Origin: Paenibacillus tepidiphilus
Lineage (GTDB): Bacteria > Bacillota > Bacilli > Paenibacillales > Paenibacillaceae
Direction of reading: 5' to 3'
NCBI RefSeq assembly: GCF_008635795.1
Contig: NZ_VWRQ01000008.1
Coordinates: forward strand, 186,001-250,000
DNA: 64,000 bases
Part shown: piece by piece, positions 8,258 through 16,400 of the stretch
How positions within the stretch are numbered: position 1 is the stretch's first letter
How the letters are laid out: each line of letters opens with the position of its first letter
Translations under genes and position numbers: made by a program
The notes under the pieces: model-generated
Database searches by the model: none
What the model saw: the letters and a program-made list of their open reading frames with translations, nothing else
Told to the model about the DNA's origin: nothing

Positions 8258-8276
8258 CTTATAACAAGGTTATAAG
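8258..8276. promoter_or_regulatory. Perfect inverted repeat between metI and metQ
   Basis: CTTATAAC and GTTATAAG flank AAG: eight-base arms with no mismatch, 54 bp before the metQ start. It could be an operator for an internal metQ promoter or an mRNA hairpin that protects the metQ transcript. The AT-rich stem lacks a T-tract, so it is not a terminator. Confidence 0.4.
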
Positions 8277-8329
8277 TTCAATATTAGATTCAATTAACTA
8301 TTATATATTTGCGAAAGGCAGGGACTTGT

Positions 8330-9178
8330 ATGAAGAAGACAAACGGTATGTTGACATTGCTGGCGGTTATTTTGGCGGGGGTACTCGCAGGCTGCGGCGC
8401 AGACGACAAGGAAGGGGGAGCGGCGGCAGCGGGCTCTTCCGGAGGCAGTACGGGCAAGGAGATTACCCTGAAGGTGGGAGCCGCTGCGGTGCCGCATGCG
8501 GAGATACTGGAATTCATCCAACCGAAGCTGAAGGAGGAAGGCGTTAACCTGGAGATTGTGACGCTGGATGACGAGGGTCAACTGAACCCGGCGCTGCAGG
8601 AGAAGCAGATCGACGCCAATTACTTTCAGCATGTGCCTTATCTGGATTCCATCAAGGGGGAGAAGGGGTATGATTTTACGGTGACGGCCAAAGTGCATGT
8701 CGAGCCGATCGGCTTCTATTCTGAGAAGCTGAAGGACAAAGAGGAACTTGAACACGGGGCCAAAATCGGCATTCCCAATAACCCCTCCAACGAATACCGG
8801 GCGCTGGTGCTGCTGGAGCGGCAGGGTCTGATCAAGCTGAAGGACGGACTCACGACTTATGAAGCGACGCCCAAGGATATCGCCGACAATCCGCTGCATC
8901 TGGAGTTTGTGGAAGCCGACGCCGCCACATTGCCGCGCGCCTTGCCTGATCTCGACGGTGCAGTGATCAACACCAACGTTGTTCTGGAAGCGGGCATTGA
9001 TCCAAAGACGGCGCTGTTCCGCGAGGATGCCGAATCACCGTATGCCAACGTGATCGTGGTGCGCAGCGGCGATGAGAACCGTGAGGAGATCAAGAAGCTG
9101 GATGCCGCGTTGACCAGCCCGGAGGTTAAGTCCTTTATTGAGGAGAAATACGGAGTGGCTGTAGTTCCGGCCTTCTAA
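8330..9178 (+). CDS. metQ: Methionine-type ABC importer lipoprotein MetQ (NlpA family)
   Basis: 282 residues. A lipoprotein signal peptide (MKKTNG, hydrophobic stretch, lipobox VLAGC with Cys near residue 22) anchors it outside the membrane. The body is a typical NlpA/MetQ binding fold (KVGAAAVPHAEILEFI; DANYFQHVPYL; GIPNNPSN; NTNVVLEAG). The frame opens at a TTG at 8309, but the ATG at 8330 has a purine-rich ribosome site and begins the natural signal peptide. No terminator separates it from the convergent acetyltransferase gene 12 bp later. Confidence 0.92.
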   Translation: MKKTNGMLTLLAVILAGVLAGCGADDKEGGAAAAGSSGGSTGKEITLKVGAAAVPHAEILEFIQPKLKEEGVNLEIVTLDDEGQLNPALQEKQIDANYFQHVPYLDSIKGEKGYDFTVTAKVHVEPIGFYSEKLKDKEELEHGAKIGIPNNPSNEYRALVLLERQGLIKLKDGLTTYEATPKDIADNPLHLEFVEADAATLPRALPDLDGAVINTNVVLEAGIDPKTALFREDAESPYANVIVVRSGDENREEIKKLDAALTSPEVKSFIEEKYGVAVVPAF

Positions 9179-9190
9179 AATTCCCTGGGT

Positions 9191-9694
9191 CTAAAGCCGT
9201 TCCTCGTATTCGCGGCGCAGCACTGACATGATGACCAGTGAGTCGAAGCCGCTCTCCGTCTTGACACATTCCCGCAGTGTGCCTTCGGCAACGAAGCCGG
9301 CCCGTTCATAAATATGGCGGGCGCGGGCATTGTGGTGCTTCACATCGAGCCAGACCCGGTGGGCCTGCGTGTGTGTGAAGATCCATCCGGTCAGCGCTGC
9401 AAGCAGCGCTGAACCAAGCCCGCGCCCCTTCTCCTGGATGACAATCCGCATAATACAGATGCTCAGATCGGAATTCTCGAAGCCTGTGACAATCACATAG
9501 CCGGCTGCCAAGCCCTGTTTGTTCAATATTATACAATGGCGGATATTGCTGTCTCCAAGCGCGGCGAGATGCTGTTCTCTGCTCCATTGTCCCACATATA
9601 AGCGGTTGTCCGCATGCTGTTCCGCTGCGAGGACAAAGTCCAGGTCGGTCTCCGTGGTTTCGCGTAAATCTACAAAATTGCTGCAAAGATTCAT
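9191..9694 (-). CDS. GNAT-family N-acetyltransferase
   Basis: 167 residues of the acetyl-CoA-dependent GNAT fold. The acetyl-CoA loop reads VIQEKGRGLGSALLAAL (near residue 87), and the C-terminal HNARARHIYERAGFVAEGTLRE is typical of the RimJ/RimL-like subgroup. AGGAGG lies eight bases before the ATG. The substrate cannot be told. It is convergent with metQ, 12 bp apart, and stands alone. Confidence 0.88.
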   Translation of the reverse strand: MNLCSNFVDLRETTETDLDFVLAAEQHADNRLYVGQWSREQHLAALGDSNIRHCIILNKQGLAAGYVIVTGFENSDLSICIMRIVIQEKGRGLGSALLAALTGWIFTHTQAHRVWLDVKHHNARARHIYERAGFVAEGTLRECVKTESGFDSLVIMSVLRREYEERL

Positions 9695-10462
9695 TGCTGG
9701 TTCCTCCTAAGCGGATCAGGTAAGAAGTATAATAGTTGGCTATAGTAGACGAGTTCAATTAATTCTATATAAGTTGAACCTAAGATTAGCCTGAATAAGG
9801 CCGGAAAGTGAATTAAGTTATGGACTTCCGTACGCTGCCCACTCCCGTTCTCCAGATGAATACCGCTAGTTGCTGTTGAGTTCGCTGACAGCAGGCTCTG
9901 TCCGGCTCTGTTTAGGTATGGTGAACGAAAGCAACCTCTATTCAACAAGGATAAATGTATTTCGTACAACTATTTGTTAGGTATGCACCCATTTTTGAAG
10001 GATAGATGTATTTCGTGCAACTAAAATCAGCATATGGGGATCAAACTGCCCTAAAGCAAGAAGATAGATGTACGAAATGCAACTATAGCCGGGAAACGGC
10101 CTATTTAGATGAATATAGTTGTACAAACTGCAATTAGCAGCTTAGCAGCGGTTAGCGAGGTCATTAAGAGCAATAGCTGCTGTCGCCTTTAGTCATAGGT
10201 GCTCTTGGCCTTCCTCATCTATCTTATTGATTTGACCTGTGTGGAGGATGATCACGATCTACATTTCAGCAGCTTACAACGATGACAGCCCGTGCTTCGC
10301 CTATCAGCTTTACTGCGGAAAGCCATCAGGCGGTGGCCGGAACCGCAACAAGCGGTATTAATCAAGAAATCTACGGGCGGGAAGCGACCGGAAGCCAAAT
10401 GTTTTCTTGCGTCACGACTAATCCCGACACAAAAATCTTTAGTTCAATCTATATAGCATAGA
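9695..10462. other. Intergenic region of about 770 bp with repeats and a doubtful short frame
   Basis: No recognisable gene. The right part holds an unlisted open frame of 59 codons (10282-10461, plus strand, ATG to TAG) with no ribosome site; its peptide (ending near GSQMFSCVTTNPD) is unlike any family I know and may be decayed coding DNA. GTTCAA (9753-9758) and TTGAAC (9774-9779) form an inverted repeat. The 16-mer at 9764-9779 recurs exactly at 61082-61097. Four degenerate repeat units lie at 9947-10136. Confidence 0.5.
9947..10136. repeat. Four degenerate copies of a roughly 26-bp intergenic repeat
   Basis: Units at 9947-9972, 9998-10023, 10061-10085 and 10108-10136. The first two share AAGGATAAATG or AAGGATAGATG followed by TATTTCGT, one variable base, then CAACTA. 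The third reads AAGATAGATG then TACGAAATGCAACTA, with the TTTCGTA core inverted to TACGAAA. The fourth is more diverged (ATAGTTGTACAAACTGCAATTA). Between units three and four a short GCCG/CGGC hairpin occurs. Spacing is irregular, so this is not a CRISPR array. Confidence 0.6.
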
Positions 10463-10468
10463 CTAAAA
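10431..10468 (-). terminator. Possible terminator after the BrnA-like antitoxin gene
   Basis: On the minus strand TTTAGTCTAT pairs imperfectly with ATAG and ACTAAA further on, then five T follow. It starts at the stop codon of the antitoxin gene. The stem is AT-rich and bulged, so the call is weak. Confidence 0.35.
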
Positions 10469-11158
10469 TTGATTCGATCTTAATTTGAACTGTTGCGAAA
10501 TGTTGTAGTTCGACTCAAGTTGAACACTTGCGCGCAGTTCGTTATGTTGCAATGCAAAGTTTAAAAGAATCTCGCCGTTCGTCCAATTTGTTAGATTCTG
10601 GAGAGCTTCGATTGAATGAGTCAATAATGAGTGCTGCTGTAATTTCGTCAATCCTTGTGCCTTTACCTCGCCTGAGTCGTCCTTCACCTTCGAAGGTAGA
10701 GTACGAATACCGAACTTGCCGATACTATTGTTTCGGATTTGTACGAAAATAGTCCCTGAAACCAACTCGGACAGTTCCTCCTGTAGTTCTCCAAACACCA
10801 ACTCCAATTGTCTCTCCAGATACATCCGATCGACAGCCGTAGAGTAGGGGGAGTTCTTTTCTCTCAAGGTAGTGACCATCTTTTCCTCTTCGTAGGTGCG
10901 TTCAATCAAAAATTCTTTTATAAGTGTCTGGTAACCCTTATTTCTTTGCTTAGCCAAAGTGCGGATGCGCTGGAGCAAGTCCCCGTCGAGACGAAGAGAA
11001 ATCGTTGCGGATTTTCTTTTCGGTAAATCATGATCCTCTTCTTCGATAATTGAAGCTTCCAACAGTTCATCGCTTAAAGTATGATTTGACCAGAATTCTG
11101 CTGCTTCCGTATCGCTCATATGTTCTGGAATCTGGTCTCTTGACGTGATGATTTTCAT
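10463..11158 (-). CDS. BrnA/CopG-type antitoxin with a ribbon-helix-helix core and extra C-terminal domain
   Basis: 231 residues. The N-terminus (MSDTEAAEFWSNHTLSDELL) and the ribbon-helix-helix part (residues about 48-90; KSATISLRLDGDLLQRIRTLA, then GYQTLIKEFLIERT) match the CopG-antitoxin/BrnA family that represses its own operon and neutralises a BrnT ribonuclease. Such antitoxins usually have 80-100 residues; here a further 140 residues form an unrecognised acidic domain. The upstream gene on the same strand is only a toxin fragment, two bases away. GGAGG lies 11 bases before the ATG. Base composition is lower in GC than in neighbouring genes, a hint of transfer. Confidence 0.72.
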   Translation of the reverse strand: MKIITSRDQIPEHMSDTEAAEFWSNHTLSDELLEASIIEEEDHDLPKRKSATISLRLDGDLLQRIRTLAKQRNKGYQTLIKEFLIERTYEEEKMVTTLREKNSPYSTAVDRMYLERQLELVFGELQEELSELVSGTIFVQIRNNSIGKFGIRTLPSKVKDDSGEVKAQGLTKLQQHSLLTHSIEALQNLTNWTNGEILLNFALQHNELRASVQLESNYNISQQFKLRSNQF

Positions 11159-11160
11159 AG

Positions 11161-11331
11161 TTATCGATTCCTCCTTCTATATGCTCTGGCTTCGGATTCA
11201 GTGGCATCTCGTGCAGTTATAACTCGTATCTTTCCCATGACCTTCTTAATATAAATCACGACTAATCGTCTTCCGTCTTCTGTTGAACCAATAATACCCA
11301 TGTTGCTACTGTGTGCAGCTTCACCTGACAA
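11161..11331 (-). pseudogene. BrnT-like toxin remnant (C-terminal half only)
   Basis: The minus strand just before the antitoxin encodes a BrnT C-terminus: MGIIGSTEDGRRLVVIYI, then KIRVITARDATESEARAY, ending RRRNR and a TAA at 11163-11161. These match the GxTxDGRxLxVxY and IRxIxAR marks of BrnT ribonucleases, which have about 90 residues. Only about 46 residues follow the ATG (11301), or 56 from a TTG at 11331, and the frame closes with a TAA just before. The N-terminal half with its catalytic residues is missing, and I found no trace of it in other frames up to 11500. The toxin is probably dead. Confidence 0.65.
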
Positions 11332-11360
11332 TGTATATTATTTTGTATATACAATTGTAA
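11332..11360 (-). promoter_or_regulatory. Promoter and palindromic operator of the toxin-antitoxin remnant
   Basis: On the minus strand TTACAA (11360-11355) and TATACA (11337-11332) are 17 bp apart. The spacer contains TTGTATATACAA (11343-11354), a perfect 12-bp palindrome. In addition TGTATAT (11332-11338) and ATATACA (11347-11353) form a second inverted repeat. Overlapping palindromes over the promoter suit autoregulation by the ribbon-helix-helix antitoxin. The site looks intact although the toxin is not. Confidence 0.6.
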
Positions 11361-11461
11361 CACATTTCATGTGGAAAAACCTTGAATTTACTAGTTAACT
11401 CTGGAGTATTTGTTAAACACTCACCGTTACAGACATTGCGGCCCTGTTATCCCGTAACAAC

Positions 11462-11497
11462 AAAAAACCGCCCCCGGAGCAAGCGCTCTTGGGGCGG
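11462..11497 (-). terminator. Terminator upstream of the toxin-antitoxin promoter, ending the cohesin-like gene
   Basis: On the minus strand CCGCCCCAAGAGC pairs with GCTCCGGGGGCGG around a four-base loop, followed by six T (11467-11462). It lies 20 bp after the stop codon of the gene at 11518-12189. Confidence 0.9.
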
Positions 11498-11517
11498 GAA
11501 GGTGTAAGGGCAGTCCG

Positions 11518-12189
11518 TTAAGCCAGCCGGCTGGGACTTCCTTCAGATATGTAGGCCGGTACAGTGCATGCAGATGTGATTGTAACGGGGCCGGCCGGAA
11601 TTTCCGCAATATCCGGAGAATAGAGATATACGCTGTTTCCATTCTCGGCAGTCCGTATACGGGTGAACTCGCCTGCCAGGCCGATCACGGAGGAGGCGTT
11701 CTGCACGGAGTCCTTGACCCGAAGCTTAAGGGTAGCGAGGGTCTGGTCAACGGCTGGAATGCTCTGCTTATGCTTGGCTTCCACCTGAATATCGATACCG
11801 CGCATGCTTGTGCTGAGCCCGAAAGAGATGCCGCCGTCCACCGGATTTATAAAATTGTACTGGAACATATTAGACACCTCGTGGCCGGCTGTAAATGCCG
11901 CATCCTTGTAGGCAGATTGCTCCAGATATTCGGCGTTGTCAAATATTTCACTGTCGTATTGGACAATAAAGTTCAAATAACTGTAGCCAGGGTCGCCGGA
12001 GGCGAAGTCGCTGAGCAGCAGCCGGACAATCACTTCATCTCCAGGCTCATAGGATGGTTTGTCGGTAGTAACCTGGACGGACATGGCGGGAGGTGTGCTG
12101 TCTACGGTTACCTCGTGCATCATGGAAACCATAAGTGTGAGAAACCGCGAACGCTGAAATGCTTTTTTGAAACCGGACCATTTATACAT
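11518..12189 (-). CDS. Unknown protein with a cohesin-like beta-sandwich
   Basis: 223 residues. From about residue 35 the pattern VQVTTDKPSYEPGDEVIVRL, then YLNFIVQYDSEIF and later TLATLKLRVKDS, recalls cohesin-type domains, in which a first strand precedes a GDxVxV turn and a YDxxxF strand. The N-terminus is basic with a short hydrophobic run (FLTLMVSMM) but no convincing signal peptide or lipobox, so its location is unclear. GGAGGGTG precedes the ATG. It follows the kinase-regulator pair on the same strand after 141 bp and ends at a strong terminator. No dockerin-bearing partner is seen in the window. The function is unknown. Confidence 0.6.
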   Translation of the reverse strand: MYKWSGFKKAFQRSRFLTLMVSMMHEVTVDSTPPAMSVQVTTDKPSYEPGDEVIVRLLLSDFASGDPGYSYLNFIVQYDSEIFDNAEYLEQSAYKDAAFTAGHEVSNMFQYNFINPVDGGISFGLSTSMRGIDIQVEAKHKQSIPAVDQTLATLKLRVKDSVQNASSVIGLAGEFTRIRTAENGNSVYLYSPDIAEIPAGPVTITSACTVPAYISEGSPSRLA

Positions 12190-12330
12190 ATTGCACCCTC
12201 CACATCTTCACTGACGCCATCGGTTTTGGCCGAATTGTTCTGTGCTCATAGTAGCATTTGATGCTGATAAAATGCTGACAAGATGTCGAAATGTGGAGAA
12301 TTAAGTCATTTAAAAGAACGGCGGATAGCG

Positions 12331-13431
12331 TTACATCGTAGACCTGCCTAAGCCTCGGTAGGCTTCCATGAACCATTCCGGCAGTTCGTCGCCCATTTCT
12401 GCGGTATAGGAGTCTCTGAATTGCGTGAACCGCCGCTGCGCCTTAAGAGGCTTGCCCAGCTTGTAGTAGACCGAGATGAGCTGCAACGTATAGCTCTCTT
12501 CCAGCGGCTCCTCCGTCACCAGACGATCCGCATATTCCTCCGCCTCCTGATAGCGGCCGGCTTCAATGAGTGCACCGGTCCATCCCTCAAGCAGCTTGAG
12601 GAAAGTTTGTCGAACCTTGTCGCGAACCGGATAGACCCAGAGGCTGTCCATTCCGGGCAGCAGCTCGCCGCTGTACAGCTCGACCGCTGCGCGCAGATGC
12701 TCCAGGCTGCCGCTCTGGAAAGCCTCTGCGGCTGCCTCACGGAACCTGTCGATGTCACCGGCGATGCCCCGCGGCTCCAGGCGGTAATTTTCCCGGTCAA
12801 AGCTGAGCTCAATCTGTTCGAGTTCGGCCTTCTTGAGGGTTTTGCGGATCTGATACACAGTGGTGTGCAGATACTGCTTGCCCTTGGCATAATCCCATTG
12901 CGGGAATACTTCATTCAGAATCACATTAACGCTGCCCTGCCGGTGAATCCACAGGTAGGCGAACAACTCCTCCGCTTTGTGGGTACTCCACTTGATATTG
13001 CCGTGCGGACCGCTGGCGGAGTAATCGCCAAGGAACCGGAAGGTGGCGGCGTGCTGCGGCTGTCTGCCGGCAGCGGTCAGGCGCCGCTTGGCCAGCACCT
13101 TGTTCCATGTCTTCAGCAGGCGCGAGGGATCAACCGGCTTCAGCAGATAATCGGCGGCCGACAGCTCGAAGGCTTCTACGGCGTAGCTGCGGTAAGCGGT
13201 GACGAAGACGATGTCGGTCTCCGGCGAGTAGGGCTGCAGCTTCTCGGCGAAGGCAAGGCCGGAAAGCTCCGGCATCTGTATATCGAGGAACAGGATGTCG
13301 GGCCTCCGTTCCGCCGCCGCGGCCAATGCCTCGCGGGGATTATCATAAGCATCCACCGAACCCACGCCATCGCATTTCAGCAGCAGCTCGCGCATTTGCT
13401 CCAGGGCCGGCCATTCGTCGTCTACGATCAT
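12331..13431 (-). CDS. Response regulator with winged helix and BTAD domain
   Basis: 366 residues. The receiver domain occupies about residues 1-120, with phosphoacceptor D50 (LFLDIQMPE) and acidic pair DDE at the N-terminus. A winged helix follows (HRQGSVNVILNEVFPQWDYAKG) and then a bacterial transcriptional activation domain of helical repeats (about 225-360). This architecture commonly pairs with 7TM-DISM sensor kinases in Paenibacillus. The kinase gene ends 11 bp upstream on the same strand. The annotated ATG has GAGG about 14 bases before it, which is far. An in-frame CTG or ATT a few codons earlier would give NYSVMIVDDE and better spacing, so a non-ATG start coupled to the kinase stop is possible. 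Confidence 0.86.
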   Translation of the reverse strand: MIVDDEWPALEQMRELLLKCDGVGSVDAYDNPREALAAAAERRPDILFLDIQMPELSGLAFAEKLQPYSPETDIVFVTAYRSYAVEAFELSAADYLLKPVDPSRLLKTWNKVLAKRRLTAAGRQPQHAATFRFLGDYSASGPHGNIKWSTHKAEELFAYLWIHRQGSVNVILNEVFPQWDYAKGKQYLHTTVYQIRKTLKKAELEQIELSFDRENYRLEPRGIAGDIDRFREAAAEAFQSGSLEHLRAAVELYSGELLPGMDSLWVYPVRDKVRQTFLKLLEGWTGALIEAGRYQEAEEYADRLVTEEPLEESYTLQLISVYYKLGKPLKAQRRFTQFRDSYTAEMGDELPEWFMEAYRGLGRSTM

Positions 13432-13442
13432 TACAGAATAAT

Positions 13443-16400
13443 TCAGAATACCTCATCCTTCCATGGAATGGTTATGAGCGCCTCGATTCCCCCGCCGGGT
13501 GTGCGGTTCAGCTGCAGGGACGTGCCGAATTGCTTCAGCAGTCTGCGGTTGATATTCTTCAGGCCAATGCCTGTGTCCCGGCCGAGTGATGAGCGGGCTC
13601 CGTCCGTCATCCAGGTTGATAGCTGTTCGTCGCTCATCCCGATGCCGTCGTCCGATACTTTTATGGTAATGTTGTTTCCCTGACGACGGGTGGAGAGGGT
13701 TACGGTACCGCCGCCAATCTTCTCCATCAGTCCGTGGCGGACGGCATTCTCGACAATCGGCTGCACAATCAGCGGCGGAAGCGAGAATTCAAAGATGTCC
13801 ATGTCGTACTCCACCCGCAGCCGCTTGCCGAAGCGGGCTTGCTCCAGGGACAGATAGGCTTCGATCAGCTCCAGCTCCTTCTCGAACGGAACGGCGGTCT
13901 CCTGGTTGCTGAAGTCAAAGCTGCCGCGCAGGAAATTGCTAAGATCATAGAGCAGGCTCCGGGTCTTGTCATGGTCACGCGTGCTCATCCAGATAATCGT
14001 ATTGATGGCGTTGTACAGAAAATGCGGCTTGATCTGCGCGCGCAGCATGGCGATTTCCGAGCTCAGGCGATCGGAGACTGACTGGCGAAGCTGGACCAGC
14101 GTCTGAACCCGGCCCTTCAGATCGTTCCAGGCATAGGGTTTATGGATGAAATCATTGGCGCCGGCGCGGAAGGCTGCCTCGTTCAGATGAAGCTGCTGTG
14201 CGGCCGTCGCCATCAGAATTGGCAGATCAAGCGGGCTGTAAGTCCGGCGGATATTGCGGCATAGCTGAAAGCCCGACATTTCCGGCATCATAACGTCAAT
14301 GATGCACAGATCAAAGTTACGGTCCTCGCGCAGCAGCTCCAGCGCTTCGGTGCCGCTGCGCAGACTGGTGATCATGTAATTCTCCAGCGCCAGGAGGTTC
14401 GTCAGCGCCTTGAGGTTGGCGTAATCGTCATCGACGATCAGAATGCGCGGAGCGTGGGCGCCCCCGCCTCCGGCCGGCTGCGGTCCGGGCTGCGGATACT
14501 TCCAGTTGTCGTCTGCCGCTTCCGGCGGCGGCTTCACGGCTGACAGCAGCAGCTCGCGGCTTGCCGGCTCCGCCGTGGGGGCGGCCTCCTGTACAAGCGG
14601 GAGCGTGAAGGTGAAGCTGCTGCCATGGCCCGGCTCAGAGCTCACCGCAATGCGGCCGCCGTGTAATTCGACCAGCTTCCGCGTAATCGGCAGTCCGAGC
14701 CCGACTCCGCCGCGTTCCAGCGAATCGCTCTCACTGGCCTGCTCGTAATCGCGGAAGATCAGCTCCAGCTGCTGCGGCGCGATGCCTCTGCCGGTATCGC
14801 TCACGATCACGGCGACGCAGCCGCTGCGCACTTCCGCTTCGAGAATGACGCTGCCGAGGTCGGTGAATTTCAGCGCGTTGTCGAGCAGGTTGAAGAAAAT
14901 TTGCATCAGCCGGTGCTCATCAGCCTCCACAATAAATTTGCCGGGAGAGATCCGGTTCTTGATCCGGACGCTCTTCTTAGAATTCAGGAATTCAAAGATC
15001 TCCACGGCGATGCTTGCCGCGCTTTGAATATCGACGGGCTTCGCGTGCAGCACGATCCGCTGCTCCTTGATTTGTTCATAATCCAGAATGTCTCTGACGA
15101 GAAAAGCCAGCCGCCGGCTCGTTCCCAGGATCAGGCGCAGATCCTCGCGCTGTGAAGCGCTGAGCGGTCCGCCGGCCCCTTGATACAGCGAAAGCGAAAG
15201 ATTGATAACGGCATTCAGCGGTGTCCGCAGCTCAGAGGAGGTCTTGAGCAGGAATTCATCCTTGTCGCGGTCCTTGCGTGCGAGCTGCTGCGACAACTGC
15301 TTGATAGTCTCGTAGGCATGCCCCTGCCGGGCCGACAGAAACAGCGCCTCCGCCAGAATGAAGATCGGGCCGGAGACCGGAACAATCGCGTAAAAATCCG
15401 TGCCGAGAAACAGATTGGCGCCGACCGTCAGCGTGAATATGATGGCGGCGATGACGCCGATCAGCAGATATAGCGAGCCGGTCTCGCGGAGCCAGGCTGC
15501 CTTGGCCATTACGTAAAAGGTGTAGCAGACGGATATAAAGCTGAAGCCGACCAATATGCCTGCAGCACCCGAATAAAAGCGGACCGAGGCCAAGAGCATT
15601 ACCGTGCAGAATGCGAGCGAATACACCAGCGTAATCCGGTAAAAGATGCGGGAATACAGCGCCGGAAACAAAGACCGGGTGTACGCAGAGACAAAATAAA
15701 AACCGGCTACGCCGGAGAGCAGCTGCAGCTTGCTGAACCACTCATACGAAATGGACGGAAAGTAATAGAGCAGCAGCTTCTCGCTGTGCGTCAACATGTA
15801 CAGGACAATGTTGAAGCAGTAGAGTGCCAGCTGCACCGAGGCGTTGTCCTCCTTGCGCTGAAGTCCCTGGCCGATAAAATAAAAGCCGATAAATGCGAAG
15901 CCGGCGGCCATAATAATATCGTATGTGCGGTTGCGGAACTGCAGCGTCTCAATGGCAGAAGGGGTTCCAAGCCGGATCGACTCGGCAATGCCGCCGTTGG
16001 CATAGCTGAAATTGGACATGTGAATGAGAATCTCAGCCCGCCCGTCCCTGCCCTCAAATTCCAGCGTATACGGCTGGTTGCGCGGCAGGCTGGAAGCTTC
16101 CGAAGCACTCGGGATACCGCTTGCACCAAGCGCCGTGCCGTTCACAAAGACCGCGCTGGCATTGCGGATATTGTTGATCTTCAGCGCGAAGCCGGGAATA
16201 TCTGCGGGAAGCGCCAGCGTTAACCGGTAAGTGGCATAGCCATACCGGCCGCTGCGTGTGCCCTCTGAAGGGGTTATCCAGATGGAAGGCACGGTCTGGT
16301 AGACCGCTTGCCCGGCTTCCCTGAACAGTGCAGCCTCCGGCTTCAGCAGCTTGCCCCAATAGAACTCCCACTGCCCGTCCAGCTTATAAGTAGAAGTGTC

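Noticed and set aside
9947..10136. CRISPR array
   Set aside because: Units are degenerate, unevenly spaced and partly inverted; no cas genes are near.
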